Shown: positions 17,290-25,084 of the stretch, in pieces
Numbering within the stretch: position 1 is the stretch's first letter
Layout: the number at the start of each line of letters is the position of its first letter
Assembly (NCBI GenBank): GCA_049414625.1
Contig: JBMSAU010000122.1
Location: 62,001 to 126,000, forward strand
Reading direction: 5' to 3'
Length of the DNA stretch: 64,000 bases
Source of the DNA: WYEG01 sp049414625
GTDB taxonomy: Bacteria > Desulfobacterota > Thermodesulfobacteria > Thermodesulfobacteriales > Thermodesulfobacteriaceae
The notes under the pieces: generated by a model
The model's input: the letters and a program-made list of their open reading frames with translations, nothing else
The model's database searches: none
What the model was told of the DNA's origin: nothing
Position numbers and translations under genes: made by a program

Positions 17290-17318
17290 ATTTTATTTAA
17301 CTTTTTTTTATTGGTCAA
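17290..17318 (-). promoter_or_regulatory. Promoter of the pilT-led operon
   Basis: Minus-strand TTGACC (17313-17318), 17-bp spacer, TAAAAT (17290-17295). The expected transcription start is near 17283 and the ATG is at 17277, implying a leaderless or very short leader mRNA. Confidence 0.6.
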
Positions 17319-17403
17319 GAGTTAAAGTTTTTTGCCACCTTTGCAACCTCTTAAATTAGAGGACAATGAGTTTTCACCCTGCAAAATAACCCTCTACAAC
17401 CGC

Positions 17404-17431
17404 TTGACAGGTAAAAAATTAGAAGTTTAAT
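17404..17431 (+). promoter_or_regulatory. Promoter of corA
   Basis: TTGACA (17404-17409), 16-bp spacer, TTTAAT (17426-17431). A GAGG ribosome site precedes the ATG at 17462. A 16-bp inverted repeat, CCTCT-N6-AGAGG (17347-17362), lies upstream and might be an operator. Confidence 0.55.
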
Positions 17432-17461
17432 AAAAAAGCACTTTTAGCCTCTGAGGTTCGC

Positions 17462-18418
17462 ATGATCAAAATCTATCGTTCAGAAAATGGTGTCCTTATC
17501 CCAGCAGAAAGGATTGAGAAACATTCTTGGATCCTTCTTCTTAATCCCTCTTTAGATGAAATAAACTACATCGAAAGAAAGCTAAAAATCTTTTCAGAAT
17601 TTGTAAGATATCCTTTGGATGAAGAAGAGAGACCAAGGGTCGAAAAAGAAGAAGGACAAGTTTTGATCATCATCCGTATTCCCATGCCCACAACTACCGG
17701 TCTTTACAATAAATACGAAACCATTCCTGTAGGTATAATCTTAACAGAAGAGTACATTTTAACTATTTGTTTAGCAGAACACCCTATTTTTGAAGATTTT
17801 ATCCAGTCTGCTAACAAAGCAAAATCTTTTGACCTTTCAAAACCAGTAACCTTTTTACTCCACTTTATGCTTCTTGGCACAGCCCTTTACATACGCTATC
17901 TTCGACACATTGATAGAATCATAGAAACCTATGAAGAAGCCATTTTTAGAGCCTTAGCCAATGAAGATATACTCCACATGTTAAGCATAGAAAAAACTTT
18001 AACCTACTTTAACACTGCTTTACAAGGTAATGATTTGGTTCTTTCTAAACTTCTTTCTGGAAGGTTTATCAGATTAACCGATGATGATATTGAACTCCTA
18101 AACGATGTTCAAATTGAGAACAAACAGGCTTTAGAAATGACTAGAGTCTATATAACCACTTTAGCAAACACAATGGATGCTTACGCCTCCATTGTCAATA
18201 ACAACGTCAATGTAATCTTGAAATTTTTAGCTAGCATGGCTATCATCCTTTCTATACCTACCATCATCTTTAGTATGTATGGAATGAACATACCTCTTCC
18301 TTTCCAAGAATTGCCACCTTTAGAACATACTCCCCATGCTGTTTATATAGTTAGCGCCATTACTTTTGCTATCTGTATAGTGCTTTTCTTCATTTTTCGA
18401 AAGAAGAAATACATATAA
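17462..18418 (+). CDS. corA: CorA-family magnesium/divalent cation channel
   Basis: 318-residue CorA. A cytoplasmic alpha/beta N-terminal domain and long helices are followed by two C-terminal membrane helices. The signature YGMN ends the first and is followed by a short acidic periplasmic loop (ELPPLEH). The tail is basic (FRKKKYI), as expected for a cytosolic C terminus. Transport of Mg2+, or of Co2+/Ni2+, cannot be told apart from sequence. It shares direction with uppP, 12 bp downstream. Confidence 0.92.
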   Translation: MIKIYRSENGVLIPAERIEKHSWILLLNPSLDEINYIERKLKIFSEFVRYPLDEEERPRVEKEEGQVLIIIRIPMPTTTGLYNKYETIPVGIILTEEYILTICLAEHPIFEDFIQSANKAKSFDLSKPVTFLLHFMLLGTALYIRYLRHIDRIIETYEEAIFRALANEDILHMLSIEKTLTYFNTALQGNDLVLSKLLSGRFIRLTDDDIELLNDVQIENKQALEMTRVYITTLANTMDAYASIVNNNVNVILKFLASMAIILSIPTIIFSMYGMNIPLPFQELPPLEHTPHAVYIVSAITFAICIVLFFIFRKKKYI

Positions 18419-18430
18419 GTCGCTTAAACC

Positions 18431-19186
18431 ATGACTTTAATATCCATCCTTCTCTTAAGCCTTGTTCAAGGGTTAACAGAATTTCTCCCCATTTCAAGCA
18501 CTGGACATCTCATTCTCTTTGCAAATTTCTTTAACATACCATCAAGCCTTGCGATAGATGCCTTTTTACATCTTGGCTCTTTTTTTGCTATCCTTATCTA
18601 CTTTTGGAAAGAGTTAAAAGAAATGTGGTGCTGGAAGTGGTTAATCTTTATCTCAGCCTTACCTGGGGGTATAGCTGGTTTACTCTTTCATCATGTAATT
18701 GAAAGCCATTTTCGCTCACCCTTGGCTGTAACGCTTGTTATGCTTGTCATGACTATTCCGATGGTCCTTGGAGAAAGGCTTGGGCAGAAAAGATTAAGGA
18801 TAAGCGACCTAAACCTTGGAAAAGCTCTTTTTATCGGTTTTGCTCAAGCCTTAGCCTTGATCCCTGGCACCTCAAGAAGCGCAATAACCATTTCAGCTGG
18901 ATTGCTCGTAGGGCTCAAAAGGGAAGAGGCGGCAAGATACTCTTTCTTAGCAGGAGCTCCTTTAATCCTTAGTGCTGGCTTATACGAGGGGCTAAAGTTA
19001 GTAAAGGGGGGAACACTCAACCCTGATTTAGCTTTTGCTGGGTTCATCGGTAGCTTCATCTCTAGCCTTCTAGCCATAGCCTTTCTGATACCTTTCCTTA
19101 AAAAATATTCCCTTTATGCTTTTATTTGGTACAGGATACTTCTAGGTTGCCTCCTTTTAATCTTAATTTTTTTTAATATCATATAA
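18431..19186 (+). CDS. uppP: Undecaprenyl-diphosphatase (BacA/UppP)
   Basis: Integral membrane phosphatase that recycles undecaprenyl pyrophosphate for peptidoglycan and LPS synthesis. Conserved blocks are QGLTEFLPISSTGHL with the catalytic Glu and Ser/His region near residues 12-27, and PGTSRSAITISAGLL with the catalytic Arg. 251 residues with about seven to eight hydrophobic helices, the usual size. No terminator hairpin is visible after it; the next gene starts 78 bp on behind its own AAAGGAGG. Confidence 0.94.
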   Translation: MTLISILLLSLVQGLTEFLPISSTGHLILFANFFNIPSSLAIDAFLHLGSFFAILIYFWKELKEMWCWKWLIFISALPGGIAGLLFHHVIESHFRSPLAVTLVMLVMTIPMVLGERLGQKRLRISDLNLGKALFIGFAQALALIPGTSRSAITISAGLLVGLKREEAARYSFLAGAPLILSAGLYEGLKLVKGGTLNPDLAFAGFIGSFISSLLAIAFLIPFLKKYSLYAFIWYRILLGCLLLILIFFNII

Positions 19187-19264
19187 TCATATAAAATGTT
19201 GTCTTTTTACTTTTATACTTTATATTTTGAATTGTTTAACTATGAAATATAAAGGAGGTAGACG

Positions 19265-21043
19265 ATGGTTAAACGAAGCTTCGATAAGTTTTTTCTTCCC
19301 TCTCGCAAGGTTATCGCGGATAAGGCGCTTCCTCCGGAAGAGACGGTCAGCTTGGTTGAAGAAAGACTAAAAAGCCTTGGGGCGAAGGTTTATAAAGGAG
19401 TAAAAAGGATTGATAAGGGGAGGCTTGGATTGCCTGTTTTTCTAAGTTTTTATGATGTGGACGGGGTCAAAACCACCGGAAACTACAAGCAAATGGGGAA
19501 GGGAGCAACAGAGCTTCTTGCTAAAGCAAGCGCCCTTGTAGAATTGGTGGAACGGTATTCTCTATTTTCCTTCCTTAAAAGAGTGCCTGAGCAGGGAATC
19601 TTGGCAACCTTTGAAGAGCTTAAAGAGGAAGCCATCCCTTGGGAAGTATTTTTAAACTCCCTTGAAGATGAGGAGGATGAAAGAGTTAAAGAGTTAGCTT
19701 TAAAGCTTATAAAGAAGTTTCCCTTCTACTTTGTTCCAACTCTTGAAGTAAGGACGAAGGAGGTGAAATATCTTCCCTTTCATTGGTTTTGGATGCTTTA
19801 TGAGTATAACGGGTCTGCTGGAGGAAACACTTATCCTGAAGCAAGCGTTCAGGCAATCTGCGAGCTCATTGAAAGGCACACAAACGCCCTTTCCATAAGG
19901 TTTAACAAACCCATGCCTGCTATCAAAAGGGAGAGTATAAAGGGAGCGGCAGAAGAAGTTTTGAAGTGCTTTGAAAGGCTAAATATACGAGTATGGATAA
20001 GGGACATGACCTTTGGGATGCCTGCACCTACAGTGGCGGTAATGGCTATGGATCCTTCTACCTACCCTGAAAGAAGCGAGATAGTTTACGCAGCTGGGAC
20101 AGGAACAAGTCCTGAAAGAGCCTTGATCAGAGCCTTGACTGAGGTTGCCCAACTTGCAGGTGATTTTGATACCGAGGGAAAGTATGTTGAAAGCGGTCTT
20201 CCTAAATTTCAAACCCTTGAAGAGGCAAAAACTGTGATAGAGTATGACGGAGAGGTTGAGCTTAACTCTCTTCCTAATGTCTATTCTGAAGACCATGTGG
20301 AAGAGCTTAATACTTTAGCCCAAAAGTTAAAGGATAGAGGTTTTGAAACCTACTTAATGGACATAACTCACGAAGAGCTAAATCTACCCGCTGTCTATGC
20401 GGTAATTCCTGGCATCCTTTTTAGAGAAAGAACGAAGATTCCTTTTCTTTTCCATTTAGTGAGGGTAAGCTATTCTTATCATCCAAGGAAGGTAACAGAA
20501 AGGCTTATCAGCGAAGTGTTATCCGAGGTGCAGGATCGGTACTATGTTTGGGGATTTTACGGGAATTTGCTTAAGGAACGAGGAGACTTAGATAGCGCCA
20601 TTTCTTGCTATGAAAAGGCTTTAAATCTTGAGCCTCAAGCTCCGGATAAACTTGCCATTCTAACCCATCTTGCAGATGCTTACCTTACCAAAGGTGAATA
20701 TTTAAAGGCGATTGCTACCTGTGAGCAAGCCCTGGAATACGGAGAAGCCCCAGAGGTTTATAATCTCCTCGGTAGGTCCTACTACAAACTTCATGAATTT
20801 TCAAAAGCTTTAGAGTATTTTCTTAAGGCTACAGAGCTTAACCCGAGTTCAGCTATTGATTATGCTAATGCAGGGTTTAGTTTAAAATCTATTGGCGAAA
20901 GTTTGGAAACTGAGGAAGCAAGGATGTTCTTTCTTTCCCAAGCTAAGTTGTTTTTCCTTAAAGCCTTATCCTTAAACCCAGATTTAGAGATGGCAAAGAG
21001 GGGATTAGCCTACTGCGAACGGTTTATCCCAGAAAATAATTAA
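19265..21043 (+). CDS. YcaO-domain protein fused to TPR repeats
   Basis: 592 residues. An ATP-binding YcaO domain spans about 60-410, with its three acidic/Gln helices: SALVELVERYS (89-99), EASVQAICELIERHT (192-206) and RALTEVAQ (289-296). A TPR array follows (about 428-585) with repeats such as GDLDSAISCYEKALNLEP and HEFSKALEYFLKATELNP. YcaO enzymes use ATP to activate amide backbones for cyclisation or, with a sulfur donor, thioamidation. No precursor peptide, TfuA or dehydrogenase is nearby. The next gene, 17 bp on, is a NIL-ferredoxin. The substrate is unknown; TPRs suggest docking to a protein. The ribosome site AAAGGAGG is ideal. Confidence 0.85.
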   Translation: MVKRSFDKFFLPSRKVIADKALPPEETVSLVEERLKSLGAKVYKGVKRIDKGRLGLPVFLSFYDVDGVKTTGNYKQMGKGATELLAKASALVELVERYSLFSFLKRVPEQGILATFEELKEEAIPWEVFLNSLEDEEDERVKELALKLIKKFPFYFVPTLEVRTKEVKYLPFHWFWMLYEYNGSAGGNTYPEASVQAICELIERHTNALSIRFNKPMPAIKRESIKGAAEEVLKCFERLNIRVWIRDMTFGMPAPTVAVMAMDPSTYPERSEIVYAAGTGTSPERALIRALTEVAQLAGDFDTEGKYVESGLPKFQTLEEAKTVIEYDGEVELNSLPNVYSEDHVEELNTLAQKLKDRGFETYLMDITHEELNLPAVYAVIPGILFRERTKIPFLFHLVRVSYSYHPRKVTERLISEVLSEVQDRYYVWGFYGNLLKERGDLDSAISCYEKALNLEPQAPDKLAILTHLADAYLTKGEYLKAIATCEQALEYGEAPEVYNLLGRSYYKLHEFSKALEYFLKATELNPSSAIDYANAGFSLKSIGESLETEEARMFFLSQAKLFFLKALSLNPDLEMAKRGLAYCERFIPENN

Positions 21044-21060
21044 ACTATGGAGGTTGTCCT

Positions 21061-21483
21061 ATGCTCAAAAAAGGCTTAGTCCTGAGATTTCCTCCAGAGA
21101 TCGTTGACCAGCCTATAGTTTACCGATTGGCAAGGGACTTTAACCTTGTCTTCAACATCCTTAAGGCAATGATAACCCCAGGCAAAGAGGGAATAATGAT
21201 TCTTGAACTTTCAGGAGATATGGAAAACCTAGAGAAAGGACTAAAATTCCTTACAGATGTTGGGGTTGAGGTTAAACCTATAGCTCAACAGGTGGCAAAG
21301 AATGAAGAAGTATGCATCCATTGCGGGGCTTGCACTGCCGTCTGCCCAACAGGAGCCCTTTTTGTAGATAGGCAAACTTTTCAGGTTATCTACAACCCGG
21401 AAAAATGCACGGCATGCGGTTTTTGTGTTTCAGCCTGCATAACCAAGGCTATGGAGATCTTCATTCCAAGCGAAGCCATTTAA
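21061..21483 (+). CDS. NIL-domain ferredoxin with two 4Fe-4S clusters
   Basis: 140 residues: an N-terminal NIL domain (about 1-78, the ACT-like small-molecule domain also found on the methionine importer MetN) and a C-terminal bacterial-type ferredoxin with CIHCGACTAVCP (Cys85, 88, 91, 95) and CTACGFCVSAC (Cys116, 119, 122, 126). In anaerobes, NIL-ferredoxins work with COG1900/DUF39 proteins in homocysteine formation from aspartate semialdehyde and sulfide. Here the partner in cis is the YcaO-TPR protein instead, suggesting redox or sulfur chemistry coupled to it. That link is inference. Confidence 0.85.
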   Translation: MLKKGLVLRFPPEIVDQPIVYRLARDFNLVFNILKAMITPGKEGIMILELSGDMENLEKGLKFLTDVGVEVKPIAQQVAKNEEVCIHCGACTAVCPTGALFVDRQTFQVIYNPEKCTACGFCVSACITKAMEIFIPSEAI

Positions 21484-21493
21484 GCAAACTTTA

Positions 21494-22156
21494 ATGGAAG
21501 AAAATAGGCTCCGACAAATTTACGAAATCTTAGAAAAAACCTATTCAGAGCTTTCAGCTCCGGTTAAAAGACTTGCAAGCCTCATAGACTTAGACCCTTT
21601 TAAAGTTTTAATCTGTGCCCTTATTTCAACGCGGACAAGGGATGAGACTACAGCTAAGGTTTGCGAGAAACTCCTTTCGGTGATAAACACCCCTCAAGAT
21701 ATTTTGAAATTTTCTGAAGAAGATTTAGCAAATCTTCTTTATCCTGTTGGTTTCTATCGAGAAAAGGCAAAAAGGCTTCGCAATCTTGCCAAAGTTCTCT
21801 TAGAAAATTACAAAGGCTTAGTTCCTAAGTCTCAAGATGAGCTTCTGAAACTTCCTGGAGTTGGGAGAAAGGTTGCCAACATAGTCCTAAGTCAAGCCTT
21901 CAACCTTCCTTACATTGGAGTTGACACTCATGTGCATAGGATCTGCAATCGCCTAGGACTTATCAACACGAAAAAGGTTGAGGAAACAGAAAAGGTTCTC
22001 CATCAAATTGTTCCCGAAGACCTAAGACCTAAGTTTAACAAGCTTCTTGTTGCCTTTGGGCAAACTATCTGTAAGCCCATAAAACCTAAGTGTGAAGAAT
22101 GCCTGTTAAATAACCTGTGTTCCTATGTTTTAAATAGAAGAGCGGTTCAGGAATAA
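21494..22156 (+). CDS. nth: Endonuclease III (DNA glycosylase/AP lyase)
   Basis: Excises oxidised pyrimidines and nicks abasic sites. The helix-hairpin-helix LPGVGRKVAN carries the catalytic lysine, VDTHVHR the catalytic aspartate, and the C terminus has the 4Fe-4S ligands in C-x6-C-x2-C-x5-C spacing (CKPIKPKCEECLLNNLC). 220 residues, normal. It follows the NIL-ferredoxin by 10 bp; its 3' end overlaps convergent nadB by 27 bp. Confidence 0.95.
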   Translation: MEENRLRQIYEILEKTYSELSAPVKRLASLIDLDPFKVLICALISTRTRDETTAKVCEKLLSVINTPQDILKFSEEDLANLLYPVGFYREKAKRLRNLAKVLLENYKGLVPKSQDELLKLPGVGRKVANIVLSQAFNLPYIGVDTHVHRICNRLGLINTKKVEETEKVLHQIVPEDLRPKFNKLLVAFGQTICKPIKPKCEECLLNNLCSYVLNRRAVQE

Positions 22157-23734
22157 AATCGTGGGTTTTAGAAATTCCTCTTTTTTTTTCGGATAGTCAA
22201 GAAGGTAATGAGTTCCTCGGGATTCCTTTCGCGAGATGGCTGAACGGACTATGAGCTCAGCAACAATGGCTATGTTTTTTAACTCCATGACATCAAGGTC
22301 AAGATAATACCCACCCCAATTTTCTGATATCTCTTCTATCAACAGGTTCAGCCTCTTCTGGGCAAACTCAAGCATCTTTATGCTCCGCACAATTCCTACA
22401 AAATCCCACATTATCTTTCTAATTAAGTCCCAATTGTGGGAAATGAAGACCTTTTCATCCTTTATGTCTTCTATCTTTGGTTCGTTGATTCTTGGGGGAG
22501 GGACCCTTCCTTTAAGCTGAGGGTAAAGCTCTTTAATCTTTAAGCTTGCTTGATGAGCAAAGACCAAGCCTTCAAGAAGGGAGTTTGAGGCTAAGCGGTT
22601 TGCCCCATGAAGTCCAGTGTAAGCGCATTCACCCACGGCAAAAAGATTTGGGATGTCCGTCTGTCCATACTCGTTGGTGTAGATTCCGCCGCAAAGGTAG
22701 TGGGCTGCTGGCACAACAGGAATGGGTTGAGTAGTAATGTCTATCCCATACTTCAAACAGGTCTCATAAATATAAGGGAAACGCTTCTTGATGTAGTCTG
22801 AAGGAAGATGAGTTATGTCAAGGTAAACGCATTCACCACCCGTCTTTTTGAGCTCAAAGTCTATCGCCCTTGTGACGACATCCCTTGGAGCAAGCTCCTT
22901 TCTTACTGGGTCGTAGCGGTGCATAAAAGGCTTACCTTCAGGATTAAGAAGGATTGCTCCCTCACCTCTTAAGGCTTCAGAGATCAAAAAGTTCTTAGCC
23001 TTTGGATGATAGAGACAGGTTGGATGAAACTGAAAGAATTCCATGTTGACTATTCGGCAGTTAGCCCTTGCCGCAAGGGCAATGCCATCTCCTGTGGCTG
23101 TATCGGGATTGCTGGTATAGAGGTAGACTTTCCCTGCACCACCAGTGCAAAGGGCAACAACGTCCGCAAGATAGATCTTTGGTTCACCATGGAGCAAGTC
23201 AAAGACAAGAGCCCCGCTAACAAGCCTTCTCCCATCCCTTGTTTCAGAAAGCAAAAGGTCAGCCACAAAGTGATGCTCAAGAAGCCTTATGTTTGATGAG
23301 GCGACCACATTTTCGATGAGCACATTTTCAATGGCTCTTCCAGTATAATCCCCCACATGAAGGATCCTTCGCCTTGAATGCCCTCCCTCTAAACCAAGGT
23401 GAAATTTCCTTGGGTCATCTGGGTCCCGATCAAAGTTAACCCCTAAGCTAATTAGCTCAGCAATCCTCTTCGGGGCTGACCTTACCACTAGCTCAACGAT
23501 TTTTCTATCACAAAGACCATCACCTGCTGTCACCGTATCCTGTATATGCAGGTCAAAACTATCATCTTCTCCCATCACGCAGGCTATGCCACCTTGAGCA
23601 AGAGAGGTTGCTGTTTCAAACTTCCTCTTTTTAGTTAAAATTACAACCTCTCCAAAGTCTTTAAGCTTTAAGGCTAAAAAAAGACCGGCAATTCCTGAGC
23701 CAACGATCAGAAAATCCGTCTTTTCAACTTGCAT
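22130..23734 (-). CDS. nadB: L-aspartate oxidase
   Basis: FAD enzyme that makes iminoaspartate for quinolinate and NAD synthesis; under anaerobic conditions fumarate can be the electron acceptor. The N terminus has GSGIAGLFLALK for FAD; ATSLAQGGIACV, EGGHSRRRI, EFFQFHPTCLY, AAHYLCGGI and GANRLASNSLLE are the conserved blocks. 534 residues, full length. No nadA or nadC is nearby. GGAG precedes the ATG by 7 bp. Confidence 0.95.
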   Translation of the reverse strand: MQVEKTDFLIVGSGIAGLFLALKLKDFGEVVILTKKRKFETATSLAQGGIACVMGEDDSFDLHIQDTVTAGDGLCDRKIVELVVRSAPKRIAELISLGVNFDRDPDDPRKFHLGLEGGHSRRRILHVGDYTGRAIENVLIENVVASSNIRLLEHHFVADLLLSETRDGRRLVSGALVFDLLHGEPKIYLADVVALCTGGAGKVYLYTSNPDTATGDGIALAARANCRIVNMEFFQFHPTCLYHPKAKNFLISEALRGEGAILLNPEGKPFMHRYDPVRKELAPRDVVTRAIDFELKKTGGECVYLDITHLPSDYIKKRFPYIYETCLKYGIDITTQPIPVVPAAHYLCGGIYTNEYGQTDIPNLFAVGECAYTGLHGANRLASNSLLEGLVFAHQASLKIKELYPQLKGRVPPPRINEPKIEDIKDEKVFISHNWDLIRKIMWDFVGIVRSIKMLEFAQKRLNLLIEEISENWGGYYLDLDVMELKNIAIVAELIVRSAISRKESRGTHYLLDYPKKKEEFLKPTILFLNRSSI

Positions 23735-23771
23735 ATTTTTACTCCACCCTTTATGTTATCCCAAGCCATCC

Positions 23772-23850
23772 TTTTTGTCCTCCTCCGAGCTCCCTTTTTT
23801 GTCACCCCGAGCGGAAGCGAGGGTTCCCTCGGCACCTGCCTGCTTCGGGA
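23772..23850 (+). repeat. Interspersed palindromic repeat, intergenic copy
   Basis: GTCACCCCGAGCGGAAGCGA (23801-23820) matches the repeat inside aroD. It is preceded by a partial copy (TTTTTGTCCTCCTCCGAGC, 23773-23791) and followed by CCTCGG, which can pair with CCGAG to form a small hairpin. Confidence 0.6.
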
Positions 23851-23953
23851 TACAGTCAGGACTTGTAAATGCAAATTTTATGCCAGTGAAATTATATAAA
23901 CTATCTCCTTTGATTTTAAATTGATTTTACGATTCTCATGAAAATGACACAAA

Positions 23954-23978
23954 CCTCTGAGGAGAAAATCCTCAGAGG
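23954..23978. repeat. Perfect 10-bp hairpin in the nadB upstream region
   Basis: CCTCTGAGGA, a 5-nt loop GAAAA, and TCCTCAGAGG form a perfect stem. It could terminate minus-strand transcription from the coiled-coil gene, but neither side has a clean T run (minus strand continues TTTGTGTC), so the role is uncertain. Confidence 0.5.
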
Positions 23979-24014
23979 CAAAATCCTAATTTAACAGCCG
24001 AGCTCCTTGCATTC

Positions 24015-24209
24015 CTACTTTATTCTCTTTAGATACCCCATAACAGTATTGAACACCGGAAAGACCTCCTTATCGATAAACCTCAAAACCTCTGCCCTGT
24101 CCTTTAGATTAACCTCTCTTTCAATCCTTTCCGGAAGCTTATGAAGCCTCTCATGCACTGGAGAAAGCTCATTCAAGGCCTCGAGCTTGCAAAGGATATA
24201 AACAGACGA
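24015..24209 (-). pseudogene. Gene fragment of unknown family (C-terminal remnant)
   Basis: A minus-strand open stretch ends at TAG 24015-24017. It encodes about 60 charged helical residues (including ELSPVHERLHKLPERIERE and VLRFIDKEVFPVFNTVMG). There is no good start codon, and a stop lies just upstream at 24210-24212, so it is probably a truncated gene. The family is not recognised. Confidence 0.4.
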
Positions 24210-24299
24210 CTAGACAAGCTCTTCTTAGTCTTTATCATAAACTTTGTGGCCATAATAGGCTTTTTGTTAAAGATTATTTTGAATGGGTTAATAAAGTAA
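24141..24299 (+). pseudogene. Fragment of a coiled-coil membrane-anchor protein
   Basis: A 52-codon plus-strand frame ends with a short charged helix (LELAKDINRRLDKL) and one hydrophobic helix (FLVFIINFVAIIGFLL). This is the same architecture as the C terminus of the protein at 24534. No ribosome site precedes its ATG. It looks like the tail of a broken relative, head to head with the minus-strand fragment. Confidence 0.45.
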
Positions 24300-24310
24300 C
24301 ATCCGTTTTT

Positions 24311-24346
24311 TCCTTAAAGTTCTTCAGCTCCTTAAAGTTCTTCAGC
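24311..24346 (+). repeat. Perfect 18-bp tandem duplication
   Basis: TCCTTAAAGTTCTTCAGC occurs twice back to back (24311-24328, 24329-24346). The stretch 24300-24533 otherwise holds no gene I can support. Confidence 0.85.
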
Positions 24347-24533
24347 AACGAAGGGATGTGTCTTCCTGTCCTTTCGGAGGCTCCTCTTTTTTGTCCTTCC
24401 AAGGCGCAAAGCCGAAAGCTTCTTCACCTCAATCTTATAAGGGCGAGCTTAGGCAATACCACAGAGAAAAGAATTTTTTTGGTCCCGATTAGAAAATTAA
24501 GTGAATAATCTGCTTGAAGGACGAAATGAGCGA

Positions 24534-24986
24534 TTACTTTAAGAAATTCAAAAGGGTAATAAGTCCTCCAAGAAAGGCAATTCCAATCCCGATCAACCAC
24601 TGAAGAAAGTTTAGTCTTTTATCTAAAGCTTCAAACCTTGTATTCATCTCCTTGATTAAAGTTTCAAACCTTGTGTTTATAGCCTCAAACCTTGCGTTTA
24701 TAGCCTCAAACCTTGCGTCGCTTTCCTTTTTTTGGGCTTCAAACCTTATGTTCATCTCCTTGATGATAGCTTCAAACCTTATGTTCATCTCCTTGATGAC
24801 TGATTCAAACCTCATGTTCATTTCTATCCTTAAGGCTTTTAACTCATCTTCTAAACGGATTAATCTTTCAAGGAGTGGATTAAGATAGAAGTTTTTTCCC
24901 TTTTCCTCTTGATACTGAGCCAAAACCTCAGGAAGGAAAGTATAGACAAGCTGTTTGATGTATTCAGGAGTAATCTGTTGTTCCAT
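24534..24986 (-). CDS. Coiled-coil protein with repeat units and C-terminal membrane anchor
   Basis: About 150 residues. After a ~50-residue head, a coiled coil is built from near-identical units (MNIRFEAIIKE, MNTRFEALDKR, ARFEAINARFEAI). It ends in one hydrophobic helix (LIGIGIAFLGGLITLL), so it is probably anchored in the inner membrane with the coiled coil in the cytosol. The corresponding DNA is repeated in 33-bp and 21-bp steps, so copy number may vary by slippage. I chose ATG 24986; a TTG nine bases earlier is possible and neither has a ribosome site. Function unknown; resembles DUF1640-type proteins. Confidence 0.7.
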   Translation of the reverse strand: MEQQITPEYIKQLVYTFLPEVLAQYQEEKGKNFYLNPLLERLIRLEDELKALRIEMNMRFESVIKEMNIRFEAIIKEMNIRFEAQKKESDARFEAINARFEAINTRFETLIKEMNTRFEALDKRLNFLQWLIGIGIAFLGGLITLLNFLK

Positions 24987-24993
24987 ATGTTTC

Positions 24994-25021
24994 AAGTTAA
25001 ACAGTTTTTCTTAGCTGTCAA
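24994..25021 (-). promoter_or_regulatory. Candidate promoter of the coiled-coil gene
   Basis: Minus-strand TTGACA (25016-25021), 16-bp spacer, TAACTT (24994-24999). The -35 lies in one arm of the inverted repeat at 25011-25051, and the predicted transcription start nearly coincides with ATG 24986. Confidence 0.45.
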
Positions 25022-25051
25022 GGTGCTTCTTTCGGCACCTTGACAAGCTAA
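25011..25051. promoter_or_regulatory. Large inverted repeat between divergent genes, possible operator
   Basis: TTAGCT-GTCAAGGTGC and GCACCTTGAC-AAGCTAA pair over about 15 bp with one bulge and an 8-nt loop. Neither strand has a T run after the stem, so this is not a normal terminator. Each arm contains a TTGACA -35 element, one for each divergent gene. Confidence 0.6.
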
Positions 25052-25067
25052 AAAGAAAAGATAATTT
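25040..25067 (+). promoter_or_regulatory. Candidate promoter of mfd
   Basis: TTGACA (25040-25045), 16-bp spacer, TAATTT (25062-25067), 17 bp before the mfd ATG. The -35 is inside the right arm of the inverted repeat. Confidence 0.45.
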
Positions 25068-25084
25068 ACCGCATCTTAAGAGAC

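Noticed and set aside
23954..23978. Calling the perfect hairpin a definite terminator
   Set aside because: No proper T run follows on either strand, so it is listed only as a hairpin.
24311..24346. CRISPR array
   Set aside because: Only two adjacent 18-bp units without spacers, and no cas genes in the window.
24652..24888. Plus-strand frame opposite the coiled-coil gene
   Set aside because: It merely mirrors the heptad repeats of the real gene.
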